DNA from: Clostridium pasteurianum DSM 525 = ATCC 6013
Lineage (GTDB): Bacteria > Bacillota > Clostridia > Clostridiales > Clostridiaceae
Assembly: GCF_000807255.1 (NCBI RefSeq)
Contig: NZ_CP009268.1
Coordinates: forward strand, 2,448,384-2,512,383
Length of the DNA: 64,000 nt
Direction: 5' to 3'
A model generated the notes under the pieces. The model was given only the letters and a program-made list of their open reading frames with translations, did no database searches and was not told the origin of the DNA. Positions within the stretch are counted from its first letter, which is position 1; every line of letters starts with the position of its first letter. The translations under genes and the position numbers were made by a program. Below, in pieces: positions 15,613-25,123 of this stretch.

Positions 15613-18243
15613 CTATCTTGGATTTTTAACTTGTGCCTGTGCTGCAGCAAGTCTTGCTAAAGGTACTCTAAAAGGTGAACAAGAAACATAGTCTAGCCCT
15701 ACATTATGACAGAACTCCACAGAAGATGGATCTCCCCCATGTTCTCCACATATACCAAGATGTATATCCGGTCTAGTCTTTTTACCAAGTTCCACTGCCA
15801 TTTTTATAAGTTTTCCTACACCGATCTGATCTAATTTTTCAAAAGGATCAAATTCATATATTTTGTTATCGTAATAATAACTTAAAAATTTACCTGCATC
15901 ATCTCTTGAAAATCCAAAAGTCATTTGAGTTAAATCATTTGTACCAAAGGAAAAAAACTCTGCTTCCTTGGCAATTTCATCAGCTGTAAGTGCTGCTCTT
16001 GGTATCTCTATCATAGTTCCCACCTGATATTTAAGCTCTTCACCTGATTTATTAATTATTTCCTCTGCAGTTTTAACTACAATGTCCTTAACAAATTTCA
16101 ATTCTTTTATTTCTCCTACAAGAGGTATCATTATTTCAGGAATTATATTAAGTTTTTTTGTCTTATTAACATAAAGTGCGGCTTCTATAACAGCTCTTGT
16201 TTGCATTTCTGCTATTTCAGGATAGGACACTGAAAGTCGACACCCCCTGTGACCCATCATAGGGTTAAACTCATGAAGCGATGTAATAGTTGCTTTAAGA
16301 TCCTGTAAATCTATATTCATTTCCTTTGATAAATTCTCTATATCCATCTCCTCTGAAGGAAGAAATTCATGTAGTGGCGGATCCAAAAATCTTACGGTTA
16401 CAGGATTTCCTTCCATAGCTTCATATATCCCTATAAAATCTTCCCTTTGCATTGGCAATAACTTATCTAATGCTCTTTTTCTTTGCTCTACAGTAGATGC
16501 TACTATCATTTCTCTCACAGCTGGAATTCTATCTACTTCAAAAAACATATGCTCAGTTCTACAAAGTCCTATACCCTTAGCACCAAATTTTATTGCTTCT
16601 TTAGCATCTTTAGGAGTATCAGCATTAGTTCTAACTTGTAATTTTTTAATTCCATCCGCCCATTTCATAAATATTTCAAAATTGCCACTTACAGCTGGTA
16701 AAGTAGTTTTAACAGCTCCTCCATATACATTTCCCGTACTCCCGTCAAGAGATATATAATCACCTTCAATATATTCTTTCCCTTGAACTTTAAAAACCTT
16801 TTTCTCCTCATCTATACTTATGCTACCACACCCTGCTACACAACAAGTTCCCATCCCTCTAGCAACTACTGCTGCATGAGAAGTCATACCACCTCTTATT
16901 GTAAGTATTCCTTCTGCTGCAACCATTCCTTCAATGTCTTCTGGTGAAGTTTCTAATCTTACAAGTATTACTTTTTCTCCTTTTTCATGATGTTTTTTTG
17001 CTTCCTCTGCAGTGAAATAAACTTTACCACAGGCAGCTCCCGGCGATGCTGGAAGTCCTTTAGCTATAACCTTTGCTTTCTTAATATCCTCTGCATCAAA
17101 AGCGGGATGTAAAAGTGTCTCCAGTTGTCTTGGTTCTACTTTTAAAATGGCCTGTTCTTTAGTAATAGCTCTCTCATTAACCATATCTACTGCTATTTTT
17201 AAAGCAGACTGGGCAGTCCTTTTACCATTTCTTGTCTGTAAAAAATATAGTTTACCCTGCTCGATTGTAAACTCCATATCCTGCATATCTCTATAATGAT
17301 TTTCTAATCTATGAGCAGTATTTATAAACTCCTCATAACATTCTGGTAAATCTTCCTTAAGTTTTGCAATAGGTTCTGGGGTTCTTATTCCTGCAACTAC
17401 ATCTTCTCCTTGAGCATTTATAAGATATTCTCCAAATATTTTATTTTCTCCTGTAGCTGGATTTCGCGTAAAGGCCACTCCTGTACCTGAATTGCTGCCC
17501 ATATTACCAAAAACCATAGCTTGAACGTTTACAGCGGTACCCCATTCTCCTGGTATGTCATTCAATCTCCTATATACTATAGCCCTAGGATTATTCCAAG
17601 ATCTAAATACAGCTGTTATAGACTCTATAAGCTGTTCTTTTGGATTATCGGGAAACGGTTTACCTATTTCCCTTTCATAAAGTTTTTTGAATCCTAAAGC
17701 CAATTTTTTTAAATCGTTTTCATCCAGTTCAATATCATACTTTACTTCTTTTTCTCCTTTAGCTTTGTCAATTAAATCTTCAAATTTCCTCTTTTCTATT
17801 CCCATAACTACATCAGAAAACATTTGTATAAATCTTCTATAGGAATCATATGCAAATCTAGGATTTTTGGTTAAGGCAGCTATTTTTTCTACGGTAACAT
17901 CATTCAATCCCAGATTTAGAATAGTATCCATCATTCCAGGCATAGACACCCTGGCACCAGACCTTACAGAAAGAAGTAATGGATTGTCTGAGATGCCAAA
18001 ATGTTTTCCAGTTATCTTTTCCAAATCTTCTATGGAATTATTTATCTGTTCTATAATATCTTCTGATATTTTTTCCCCATTTTTATAATATTTCAAACAA
18101 GCATCTGTACTAACAGTGAAACCTTGAGGAACTGGTATCCCCAGTCTAGTCATTTCTGCCAAGTTTGCACCTTTTCCTCCTAATAAGTTTCGCATTTTAG
18201 CGTTTCCCTCACTAAAAAGATATACATACTTTTTATTCTCCAT
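15613..18243 (-). CDS. ppdK: Pyruvate, phosphate dikinase
   Basis: Interconverts pyruvate + ATP + phosphate and PEP + AMP + PPi. The N-terminal ATP-grasp domain begins with FSEGNAKMRNLLGGKGANLAEM. The central swivelling domain carries the phospho-histidine segment GGMTSHAAVVARGMG. The C-terminal PEP/pyruvate barrel has GLCRTEHMFF and the catalytic-Cys segment ICGEHGGDPSSVEFC. The length of about 876 residues is standard. ATG at 18243 is preferred over a GTG six bases upstream because of the GGGGG spacing. A CcpN-type regulator lies 50 bases upstream in the same direction, suggesting control by energy or glycolytic state. No dikinase regulatory protein gene is adjacent. Confidence 0.97.
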   Translation of the reverse strand: MENKKYVYLFSEGNAKMRNLLGGKGANLAEMTRLGIPVPQGFTVSTDACLKYYKNGEKISEDIIEQINNSIEDLEKITGKHFGISDNPLLLSVRSGARVSMPGMMDTILNLGLNDVTVEKIAALTKNPRFAYDSYRRFIQMFSDVVMGIEKRKFEDLIDKAKGEKEVKYDIELDENDLKKLALGFKKLYEREIGKPFPDNPKEQLIESITAVFRSWNNPRAIVYRRLNDIPGEWGTAVNVQAMVFGNMGSNSGTGVAFTRNPATGENKIFGEYLINAQGEDVVAGIRTPEPIAKLKEDLPECYEEFINTAHRLENHYRDMQDMEFTIEQGKLYFLQTRNGKRTAQSALKIAVDMVNERAITKEQAILKVEPRQLETLLHPAFDAEDIKKAKVIAKGLPASPGAACGKVYFTAEEAKKHHEKGEKVILVRLETSPEDIEGMVAAEGILTIRGGMTSHAAVVARGMGTCCVAGCGSISIDEEKKVFKVQGKEYIEGDYISLDGSTGNVYGGAVKTTLPAVSGNFEIFMKWADGIKKLQVRTNADTPKDAKEAIKFGAKGIGLCRTEHMFFEVDRIPAVREMIVASTVEQRKRALDKLLPMQREDFIGIYEAMEGNPVTVRFLDPPLHEFLPSEEMDIENLSKEMNIDLQDLKATITSLHEFNPMMGHRGCRLSVSYPEIAEMQTRAVIEAALYVNKTKKLNIIPEIMIPLVGEIKELKFVKDIVVKTAEEIINKSGEELKYQVGTMIEIPRAALTADEIAKEAEFFSFGTNDLTQMTFGFSRDDAGKFLSYYYDNKIYEFDPFEKLDQIGVGKLIKMAVELGKKTRPDIHLGICGEHGGDPSSVEFCHNVGLDYVSCSPFRVPLARLAAAQAQVKNPR

Positions 18244-18299
18244 AGTCACATCCCCCTTTTAAAAAACATTTTATTTATATAATAAATTTAATTAAACTC

Positions 18300-18941
18300 T
18301 TAAACATCGTCACCAAGCTTCACAAATAGTCTTGTAATATTTGTTTTAGATATTTTACCAATAATCTTATAAAGCTCTTTGTTTCCTTCCATAATTTTCT
18401 CTACCACCGGTAAACTATCAACTTCATGTTCTATTATCTTTTTAGCTACTATATATGCTGAATCTTCGGCTTCTACACAAATTATATTAGGCATTCTTGT
18501 CATAATTACACCAACAGGTACTTGATTCATATCAGTACCTCCCATGGCAATTTTCAAAAAATCCTTTCTTGATACAGCTCCTACAAGATAACCTTTATTT
18601 TCAATAAATAATGTCCCCACATCATTTAAAAATAAGTATATAATTGCATCATAAACTTTAGTTTCTTCCTCCATGACTACAGGTTTAGACATTATATCTT
18701 TTGCCTTTATATTTCTTATATAATCATATACTATGCTATTGGATGGTTTTTGAGAATATATATATCCCACTTTAGGCCTTGCCTCCAATATACCAGTCAT
18801 AGTAAGAATTGCAAGGTCAGGTCTTAAAGCAGCTCTTGTAACACTTAATTTTCCCGCCAGTTGTTCACTAGTTATAGGTTGTTTTTCCTTAACTATTTTT
18901 ATTATTTCCTTTTGTCTTGGTGATAATCTAATGAGTAACAC
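18300..18941 (-). CDS. CcpN-type transcriptional regulator (HTH plus two CBS domains)
   Basis: Homologue of the Bacillus repressor of gluconeogenic genes. Residues 6-60 form a winged helix (LSPRQKEIIKIVKEKQPIT, TRAALRPDLAILTMTGILEARPKVGY). Two CBS domains follow (about 80-140, MSKPVVMEEETKVYDAI and DVGTLFIENKGYLVGAVSRKD; about 145-205, IMTRMPNIICVE and DSLPVVE), expected to sense adenine nucleotides or metabolites. GTG at 18941 aligns with the family start although its ribosome-binding site is weak. It precedes ppdK, a sensible target because ppdK makes PEP. A perfect 21-bp inverted repeat upstream may be its operator. Confidence 0.9.
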   Translation of the reverse strand: MLLIRLSPRQKEIIKIVKEKQPITSEQLAGKLSVTRAALRPDLAILTMTGILEARPKVGYIYSQKPSNSIVYDYIRNIKAKDIMSKPVVMEEETKVYDAIIYLFLNDVGTLFIENKGYLVGAVSRKDFLKIAMGGTDMNQVPVGVIMTRMPNIICVEAEDSAYIVAKKIIEHEVDSLPVVEKIMEGNKELYKIIGKISKTNITRLFVKLGDDV

Positions 18942-18960
18942 CCCTTTCTAATTCCTACAA

Positions 18961-19006
18961 TTTTATTATAACATTTAATTACGTCTAATTAAATGTTATA
19001 ATAAAA
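18961..19006. promoter_or_regulatory. Perfect 21-bp inverted repeat upstream of the CcpN-type gene
   Basis: Left arm 18961-18981 and right arm 18986-19006 are exact reverse complements around the spacer CGTC. Each arm contains TTATAACATTTAATTA, and the minus-strand arm supplies a TGTTATAAT -10-like element about 25 bases before the ribosome-binding region. It could be an operator and promoter for autoregulation, or part of a double terminator with the hairpin at 19007-19039. Confidence 0.6.
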
Positions 19007-19039
19007 AATTACCTTATTAAATTAACAAGGTAATTTTTA
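19007..19039 (-). terminator. Terminator of the DUF4342 gene
   Basis: Stem AAATTACCTTATTA with its partner AACAAGGTAATTTTT just after the DUF4342 stop codon on the minus strand. It is directly followed downstream by the long inverted repeat. Confidence 0.6.
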
Positions 19040-19054
19040 TAAGCATTAAAAGCT

Positions 19055-19624
19055 CTATTTATCTTCTTTATTTATATCATCTGTCTTATTCTTATCTACA
19101 TCTTCAAACTTTACAGTATATTGATAAGAGTTACCATCACTATGTTTATCTTCTTTAGAAAATTTATCTTTAACTTCTGCTGCTTTATCTTTAACATTTG
19201 AAACAGCATTTTCTATAATTTTATTAACTACCTCTACACTTCCATCTTCCTTTGTAATTTCTACAGTTACTCTGGTAACTACAGCAGTTAAAAATATTAC
19301 AGCAAGTAAAGTTGGAAGTGCTGCAGCTATTGCAATTCCTGCTGCTACACCTGCATTTACAGGTATATCTACAAGAACTTTTTCATCTTTTTTTACTCTA
19401 ATTCTTGTTACATTTCCTTTTCTTATGGTTTCCTTTATCCATTCAGTAAATTCCTCTTTTGAGGTATAAATTTGTTCCTTTGTAGTTTTTGAGTTTCTTT
19501 CTATATATATTAGTGCATCTACTACATTTCCCTCTGTAGCCTCTAATGCTTCCTTCGCTTCAGTATAGGATACTCCAGTTCTATCTCTTATAATATCAAT
19601 TTTCTCTAATGTTATTTCTGCCAT
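19055..19624 (-). CDS. DUF4342 protein with N-terminal UBA/TS-N-like domain
   Basis: Residues 3-45 (TLEKIDIIRDRTGVSYTEAKEALEATEGNVVDALIYIE) form the three-helix UBA/TS-N fold seen in elongation factor Ts. Residues about 60-135 are a DUF4342 domain with KGNVTRIRVKKDEKVLVDIPV and a hydrophobic stretch AGIAIAAALPTLLAVIFLTAVVTRV that could insert into a membrane. The tail is highly charged and lysine-rich. ATG at 19624 has GAGGAG nine bases upstream. It sits immediately after recO. The function is unknown; the domain pair suggests protein binding at the membrane. Confidence 0.8.
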   Translation of the reverse strand: MAEITLEKIDIIRDRTGVSYTEAKEALEATEGNVVDALIYIERNSKTTKEQIYTSKEEFTEWIKETIRKGNVTRIRVKKDEKVLVDIPVNAGVAAGIAIAAALPTLLAVIFLTAVVTRVTVEITKEDGSVEVVNKIIENAVSNVKDKAAEVKDKFSKEDKHSDGNSYQYTVKFEDVDKNKTDDINKEDK

Positions 19625-19625
19625 A

Positions 19626-20372
19626 TTAATCACTCCTCTTTAGACTATACAGTATTTCTAAACTTTTTGGTTTTCTACCGTAACTTTGTAAAATCAAATC
19701 ACTTAAAACTTTATAGATTTCATCTTTAATTTTGCTGTTAAGATTAACTCTATAAACCTTATCCAAGGGTAATCTAGATAAATAACTCAATACTTTAAAA
19801 GCAGTATAACTTATAATTTTACCATTATCCTTTGTACACTCATTACAAATGCCACCATAATATTGGTAACTAAGATAATTAGAAACTGACAACTTTTTTC
19901 GACATTTTACACAAGAATCTAAATTCAAACCATACCCAGTTAAAGTTAAAAGCTTAATTTCAAAAGTTCTAATTAAGGTTTCAATGTCTCCTACTTTATT
20001 TTTTATAAGATAAAATGCAGTGACAAATTCCCTGAACAATTCTCTATTACTTTCTCCCTCAGTCATTGATAAATCAATTAACTCACAAAGGTATGAAGTA
20101 TAGGTAAGTATATCTAAGTCAGATAAAAATTCTTGAAAAGAATCTATTATTTCACCTTCATTAATACTAAACATACTTTTCCCTTTAAATAAAATATAAT
20201 TTGCAAAACAAAAAATCAACGAAATGGGCATTAATCTACTTCTGCTTTTTTTTGTCCCTCTTGCCATTACTGTTATTTTACCAAATTTTTCTGTAAATAT
20301 CCACAACATTTTGTCATTTTCTTTTATATCCATAGATTTTATAACTACGCCTCTGCTATTAAATATAGACAG
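19626..20372 (-). CDS. recO: DNA repair protein RecO
   Basis: Mediator that loads RecA in the RecFOR pathway. The N-terminal OB fold has GVVIKSMDIKENDKMLWIFTEKFGKITVMARG; the C-terminal part has a zinc-finger set (CVKCRKKL, YQYYGGICNEC). The first ATG (20333) would remove the first OB strand. A CTG at 20372 gives 248 residues, matches the family's N-terminus and has GGGGTGA 4-5 bases upstream, so a CTG start is proposed; it is the next in-frame candidate before a stop. The gene lies between era and the DUF4342 gene, as in the common era-recO pair. Confidence 0.88.
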   Translation of the reverse strand: MSIFNSRGVVIKSMDIKENDKMLWIFTEKFGKITVMARGTKKSRSRLMPISLIFCFANYILFKGKSMFSINEGEIIDSFQEFLSDLDILTYTSYLCELIDLSMTEGESNRELFREFVTAFYLIKNKVGDIETLIRTFEIKLLTLTGYGLNLDSCVKCRKKLSVSNYLSYQYYGGICNECTKDNGKIISYTAFKVLSYLSRLPLDKVYRVNLNSKIKDEIYKVLSDLILQSYGRKPKSLEILYSLKRSD

Positions 20373-20418
20373 AAAATCACCCCATTATTTATATTGTATC
20401 CTCTTTTATAAGAATTAA

Positions 20419-21312
20419 TTATTTTTTTGATTTTTTATATCCCAGTTCATTTAGTAAAAATGGATTATCTCTCCATTCTTTTTTAACTTTAATCCAAATT
20501 TTTAAATCAACTCTTATATTTAAAAATTTTGCTATATCTTCTCTAGAATATTTAGTTATTTTCTTTAGCATGTTGCCTTCTTTACCTATTATAATGCCCT
20601 TATGAGAGTTTTTTTCACAGAATAAAGTAGCTTCTATATTATATCTACCATTAGGCTTTTGCTTCATTGACATTATCTCTACTGCTATACCATGTGGTAC
20701 TTCTTCTGATAGAAGTCTCAATGCTTTTTCTCTTATAATTTCACTTACTACAAATCTCTCTTGCACATCTGTCAACATATCTTCCGGATAATATTGGGGA
20801 CCTTCTGGCATAGCTTCTACCATAATTTCTAAAAGTTTATCTACATTTTTACCTTTTGCTGCAGATATAGGTATGATTTCTTTAAAATTAAATTTTTCAG
20901 AGTAATTCTTTAAGGTTTCTGCGACTCTTTCTTTAGTAGTCTCATCTATTTTATTTACTACAAGAAAAACAGGAATTTTAACTTCCTTAAGCTGCTCTAA
21001 AATAAATTCATCTCCTTTACCCATGGTAACATCAGGGGTAGTAACAAAAACTATTAAATCAACATCTTTAAATGAATCTGTAGCAACTTTTACCATATAT
21101 TCTCCAAGCATGTGTTTAGGTTTATGTATTCCTGGTGTATCTACAAATATAAGCTGAGAATCTTTTCCTGTAAGTATTGTCTGAATATTGTTTCTAGTAG
21201 TTTGAGGTTTACTAGATACTATTGATAACTTTTCCCCCATTATATAATTTAATAAAGTAGATTTTCCAACATTAGGTCTACCTATAATCGTAACAAAACC
21301 TGATTTATACAT
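20419..21312 (-). CDS. era: Ribosome assembly GTPase Era
   Basis: GTPase that binds the 3' end of 16S rRNA and promotes 30S maturation. The G motifs are [11 protein letters not shown] (G1, about 10-20), TTRNN (G2), DTPGIHKP (G3) and NKID (G4, about 120). The C-terminal KH domain carries [20 protein letters not shown]. At 297 residues it is typical. It follows cdd (40-base gap) and precedes recO, part of a run with ybeY that works on 16S rRNA. Confidence 0.97.
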   Translation of the reverse strand: MYKSGFVTIIGRPNVGKSTLLNYIMGEKLSIVSSKPQTTRNNIQTILTGKDSQLIFVDTPGIHKPKHMLGEYMVKVATDSFKDVDLIVFVTTPDVTMGKGDEFILEQLKEVKIPVFLVVNKIDETTKERVAETLKNYSEKFNFKEIIPISAAKGKNVDKLLEIMVEAMPEGPQYYPEDMLTDVQERFVVSEIIREKALRLLSEEVPHGIAVEIMSMKQKPNGRYNIEATLFCEKNSHKGIIIGKEGNMLKKITKYSREDIAKFLNIRVDLKIWIKVKKEWRDNPFLLNELGYKKSKK

Positions 21313-21351
21313 ATTTTCTCCTTTTGTTTAATAAAATTTTATTTAAAGTGT

Positions 21352-21747
21352 TCAAATTAAATCTTTTTTTGAAAAAGCTCCTGGAAAAAGTTGACTAAAA
21401 CTCTTTATAATATAATCATTTTCATTTTTAGCTAAAATTATATTTGTATTACCATCAGAAAACTCTTCAATTACTTGTCTGCAAATGCCACAGGGATATG
21501 TATAATTCACAGTGTCTCCCACAATTGCAATAGCCTTAATAATTTTACTTTCCTCAGATACAGCTTTAAATATGGCAGTTCTTTCAGCACAATTTGTTGC
21601 CCCATAAGAAGCATTTTCTATATTACAACCTGAGTATAATTTATCATCATCCATTATTACAGCAGCTCCTACCTTAAATTTTGAATAAGGTGCATAAGCT
21701 TTTTCCCTAGCCTCCATAGCTTTCAAAATTAATTTTTTATAATTCAT
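21352..21747 (-). CDS. cdd: Cytidine deaminase
   Basis: Deaminates cytidine and deoxycytidine to uridine nucleosides for pyrimidine salvage. The zinc site is formed by NCAERTAIF (Cys and catalytic Glu, about residue 53) and PCGICRQVIEEF (about 87-98), and NIENASYGAT is the substrate-contact segment. The 131-residue length is that of the small tetrameric form. Between the dgkA-PAP2 fusion and era, the same order as in Bacillus. Confidence 0.96.
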   Translation of the reverse strand: MNYKKLILKAMEAREKAYAPYSKFKVGAAVIMDDDKLYSGCNIENASYGATNCAERTAIFKAVSEESKIIKAIAIVGDTVNYTYPCGICRQVIEEFSDGNTNIILAKNENDYIIKSFSQLFPGAFSKKDLI

Positions 21748-21768
21748 ATAATTCTCCTATTAAAAATT

Positions 21769-22467
21769 TTATTCAAATAATCTAAATAATAATATAGTTA
21801 ACAAAGTACCAAATATTCCTCCTACCAGTACCTCAAGAATTGAATGTACTTCTGAATCCACTCTGCTTTGAGCCACTATAAAAGCTAAAAAATAACTTAA
21901 TATAATCACTGTAGGCTGTTGAGACATTAATGTAATAGAAGTAGCAATTGCAAAGGCAATAGCACTATGACCACTAGGCATACCTCCTCTTAAAGGAGTA
22001 CCCTCCCCAAATATAGCTTTAATTATCAACGTACTAATAGATACAATTACTAATATAAAGAATATCATATAAGGATTAGAATTTTTTATCTTTGCTATTA
22101 AATTAAAGGATATAGGTTTTAATTTTTCTCCAAATATAATATATCCTACTAGCACAGAATTTATAGCTGTAACTAATACTGCCCCTGCTGCTACATTCTT
22201 TGCTATTTTAGCCAGTGGATGATAATAATTTGCCGACATATCCACTGTACATTCCACTGCTGTATTTACCATTTCAGCACTTATAACCATAGTGATAGTT
22301 ATGGTTATAATGAGCAGTTCTATTTTGCTTAAATCTGTAAAGAAACATGCAGTAAGTACAAGTAATGCACCTATCATCTCTATTCTCATATTTCTTTGAG
22401 TTCTGACAGCATATAGTATTCCATCGATAGCATAATTAAAACTATCAACTACTTTTCTTACTTTCAT
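21769..22467 (-). CDS. Fusion of undecaprenol/diacylglycerol kinase (DgkA type) and PAP2 phosphatase
   Basis: Membrane protein with two domains. Residues 5-115 are a prokaryotic lipid kinase: GILYAVRTQRNMRIEM and the signature AEMVNTAVECTVDM. Residues 125-232 are a PAP2 domain with the phosphatase motif GMPSGHSAIAFAIA and the later AQSRVDSEVHSILEVLVGG (Arg and His catalytic positions). The kinase half would phosphorylate undecaprenol and the PAP2 half dephosphorylate a lipid (pyro)phosphate, both in the lipid-carrier cycle for the cell wall. In Bacillus this position holds a stand-alone dgkA. The two opposing activities in one chain imply regulation or separate faces of the membrane. Confidence 0.9.
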   Translation of the reverse strand: MKVRKVVDSFNYAIDGILYAVRTQRNMRIEMIGALLVLTACFFTDLSKIELLIITITITMVISAEMVNTAVECTVDMSANYYHPLAKIAKNVAAGAVLVTAINSVLVGYIIFGEKLKPISFNLIAKIKNSNPYMIFFILVIVSISTLIIKAIFGEGTPLRGGMPSGHSAIAFAIATSITLMSQQPTVIILSYFLAFIVAQSRVDSEVHSILEVLVGGIFGTLLTILLFRLFE

Positions 22468-22487
22468 AATCAGCCACCCTTTTATGA

Positions 22488-22988
22488 TTATCTATTTATG
22501 TTGAACTTGTTTAATATCTCCTCTTCTCTTCTTCTCATAACCAATTTATCTTCGTCTAAAATATGATCATATCCCATAAGATGGAGTACTGAGTGAACAG
22601 TTAAATATATACATTCTCTTATAAAAGAATGATTAAATTCTATGCTCTGCTTTTTTGCTCTTTCTAGCGATAAAGCTATATCTCCCAGAATAAGCTTTCC
22701 ATTATCTAAAAAAATTTCATCAAATTTATTTTCTCCAAAAACCTGACTATATACTCTTCCTTCAGGGTATTCAAGCATTGGAAAAGATAATACATCTGTC
22801 ACCCTATGAATATCTCTCATTTCACCATTTATTCTTTTAATTTCATCGTTGTCAATTAATATAACTGAAACTTCATAATCTACAGTAACACCTTCTTCTC
22901 TAAGCGCATAGTCTATTATGTCTCTCATTATCTTTTCATCTTCTGAAGAAAATTTTATTTTATCTTGTCTGTTATCAATAAAAATCAT
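22488..22988 (-). CDS. ybeY: rRNA maturation endoribonuclease YbeY
   Basis: Zinc-dependent RNase involved in 16S rRNA 3'-end processing and 70S quality control. The metal motif [11 protein letters not shown] (HxxxHxxxxxH, about residues 132-142) and [11 protein letters not shown] are present. The 166-residue length is usual. It lies between pgpH and dgkA-PAP2 and two genes from era, its functional partner in 30S maturation. Confidence 0.96.
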   Translation of the reverse strand: MIFIDNRQDKIKFSSEDEKIMRDIIDYALREEGVTVDYEVSVILIDNDEIKRINGEMRDIHRVTDVLSFPMLEYPEGRVYSQVFGENKFDEIFLDNGKLILGDIALSLERAKKQSIEFNHSFIRECIYLTVHSVLHLMGYDHILDEDKLVMRRREEEILNKFNINR

Positions 22989-23009
22989 AAACTATCTCCC
23001 TCTGCCTCT

Positions 23010-25064
23010 TCATTTGCGTATTTGAGATTTATCTATAGGGTATTCAATTCTTTGATGATAAATTCCATCTAAAGTCTTTAAAAAAGATTTTCTTATAATA
23101 TCTATATCCTTTAAAGTTAAATCACAATTATCAAGCTGACCTTCATTTAGTCTGGATTTTATTATATTGTTAACCATTTCTTCAATCTTACCCCTTGTAG
23201 GATTAGAAATTGACCTTACAGAAGCTTCTACACTATCTGCCAGCATTATTACTGCATTCTCTTTAGTAGTTGGAATAGGTCCAGGATACTTAAAGCTCTC
23301 TTCACTTATATCCTCTGGCTTTTCACTTAGATTTTTCATAGTTATATAAAAATATTTTACTAAAGTAGTGCCATGGTGCTCTACTATAGTATCCTGTATT
23401 GCTTTTGGTAATTTATATTCCTTAGCTAACTCCAATCCATCTTTTACATGGGATATTATAACTAAAGCACTTAAATTAGGTGATATTTTATCATGAGGAT
23501 TATCATTTCCAATTTGATTTTCTTTGAAAAAATAAGGCCTTATTATCTTTCCGATATCATGATAATAAGCACATACTCTAGTTAATACTGGATTACCTCC
23601 AATGTTTTCCGCTGCTACTTCTGCAATATTTGCTACTAGAATACTATGATGATAGGTCCCTGGTGCTTCCATTAACAATCTTTTCAATAAAGGTTGATTT
23701 GGATTGGACAGTTCTAAAAGCTTAACAGTAGTTACGATATCAAAAGTGCTTTCCAAAAATGGTAGAAACCCAACTGTCAATATAGCTGAAATGCAGGCAC
23801 CCAAAAATGAAAATCCTGTTATCTTTAATACCTCTACAACATTATTACTAATTAAAAATCCCACCGAAAAAGTAATTAATGAATTTATTACAGCTACATA
23901 AATTGATGAATACAATATATCATTTCTCATCTGCATTTTCTTCAGTACAATTACAGGAAGTAGTGCACTGGTTACAGAAATAAGCGTTATCTGTGCATTA
24001 AATTCTACAACTCCACTAATAAGTATACAGTTCAATATACTTATAAATAAAGATACTTTATCATTTATTAAAAGTATCAAAAGCATCGGCATACAAGCTA
24101 AAGGAATTAAAAATGGAGAAATTATGTATATAGATCTAGCTAAAATTAATGAGATTATATTAAGCAAAAATATTAATATTAATTTGCTGTTATCCTTATA
24201 TAAATCTTCATGAAATTTATATAAATAAAATATTTCTATAAATAATACAACTAAAATTAATACTGCAAGGTTAATATACATAAACCAATTAAAATTATTA
24301 TTACTGTTTAAAAGGCCTAAATCCTGCAATATTTGTAATTGTTCTTTAGTTACTGGTTCTCCTTCTTTTACAATAATTTGATCTTTTTTTATTATTACTG
24401 GTGAAACTTTTTTTTCTGCACTATCTCTTATTTCATTGGTTTTATCTTCATCTAAAAAAAGATTCGGCTTTATATAAAAATTAGATATTTCAATTCCTAA
24501 ATCATTTATATTCTTGGTGAATTTAGAATTAGTAAATTGTAAATTTACATAATCTTGAGCCTTTTTAATATCATCACTATTTCCTTCCCTTATATCATTA
24601 GAATATATACCTTTAATACTTTTTATTATTAACGCTCTGAGACTGTCGAATTCATCTTTATTCATAGTAATTAATGTATTAACATCCTGATCAGATAGAT
24701 TATAGACTATAGAATTTCTTATATTAAAAGATTTTTGATTTACATCCACATTGGAATTTCTTATATTATTTATTTTATCAAAATTGTTATTTAAATCTGA
24801 TTCTGAATTTACACCTACTTCTGTCCTTTTATTATATTGCTGACCTACTGAATTTGCTGCTTGTTTTCTTCTAGCATCTGTTGCTAATCTATCTTCTACT
24901 TCTCTTGAAGCTTTTATATCTACCTTTGCTATATCCCCTTCTTTAAGATCATATTTTTGAGTTACAACAGAACTAAGCATAATTAAGTAGATTATAATAA
25001 ATGTAATTATATATATATATATCTTTGAAATACTTTTCTTTTCTATCAAATCTATTACTTTCAT
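23010..25064 (-). CDS. pgpH: Cyclic-di-AMP phosphodiesterase, PgpH family (7TMR-HD)
   Basis: Membrane enzyme that degrades c-di-AMP and so affects osmotic and wall homeostasis. One N-terminal helix (about 15-33) is followed by a large extracytoplasmic 7TMR-HDED domain (about 40-260), then seven helices (about 265-450). The cytosolic HD phosphodiesterase domain shows PGTYHHSILVANIAEVAAE, CAYYHDIGK, ISHVKDGLELA and EHHGT, so all metal ligands appear intact. The 684-residue length is usual. It is the YqfF homologue of the yqf cluster. Confidence 0.95.
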   Translation of the reverse strand: MKVIDLIEKKSISKIYIYIITFIIIYLIMLSSVVTQKYDLKEGDIAKVDIKASREVEDRLATDARRKQAANSVGQQYNKRTEVGVNSESDLNNNFDKINNIRNSNVDVNQKSFNIRNSIVYNLSDQDVNTLITMNKDEFDSLRALIIKSIKGIYSNDIREGNSDDIKKAQDYVNLQFTNSKFTKNINDLGIEISNFYIKPNLFLDEDKTNEIRDSAEKKVSPVIIKKDQIIVKEGEPVTKEQLQILQDLGLLNSNNNFNWFMYINLAVLILVVLFIEIFYLYKFHEDLYKDNSKLILIFLLNIISLILARSIYIISPFLIPLACMPMLLILLINDKVSLFISILNCILISGVVEFNAQITLISVTSALLPVIVLKKMQMRNDILYSSIYVAVINSLITFSVGFLISNNVVEVLKITGFSFLGACISAILTVGFLPFLESTFDIVTTVKLLELSNPNQPLLKRLLMEAPGTYHHSILVANIAEVAAENIGGNPVLTRVCAYYHDIGKIIRPYFFKENQIGNDNPHDKISPNLSALVIISHVKDGLELAKEYKLPKAIQDTIVEHHGTTLVKYFYITMKNLSEKPEDISEESFKYPGPIPTTKENAVIMLADSVEASVRSISNPTRGKIEEMVNNIIKSRLNEGQLDNCDLTLKDIDIIRKSFLKTLDGIYHQRIEYPIDKSQIRK

Positions 25065-25123
25065 AATAATTCACCCTTTTGTTTATCTAAAATATCCTAT
25101 CTTGTGATTTTAAATTTTTCAAA

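Noticed and set aside
18930-18932. An ATT start codon for the CcpN-type regulator
   Set aside because: AAAGGGG has better spacing to this ATT, but the GTG at 18941 gives an N-terminus that lines up residue for residue with the Bacillus family, so the unusual start is not needed.
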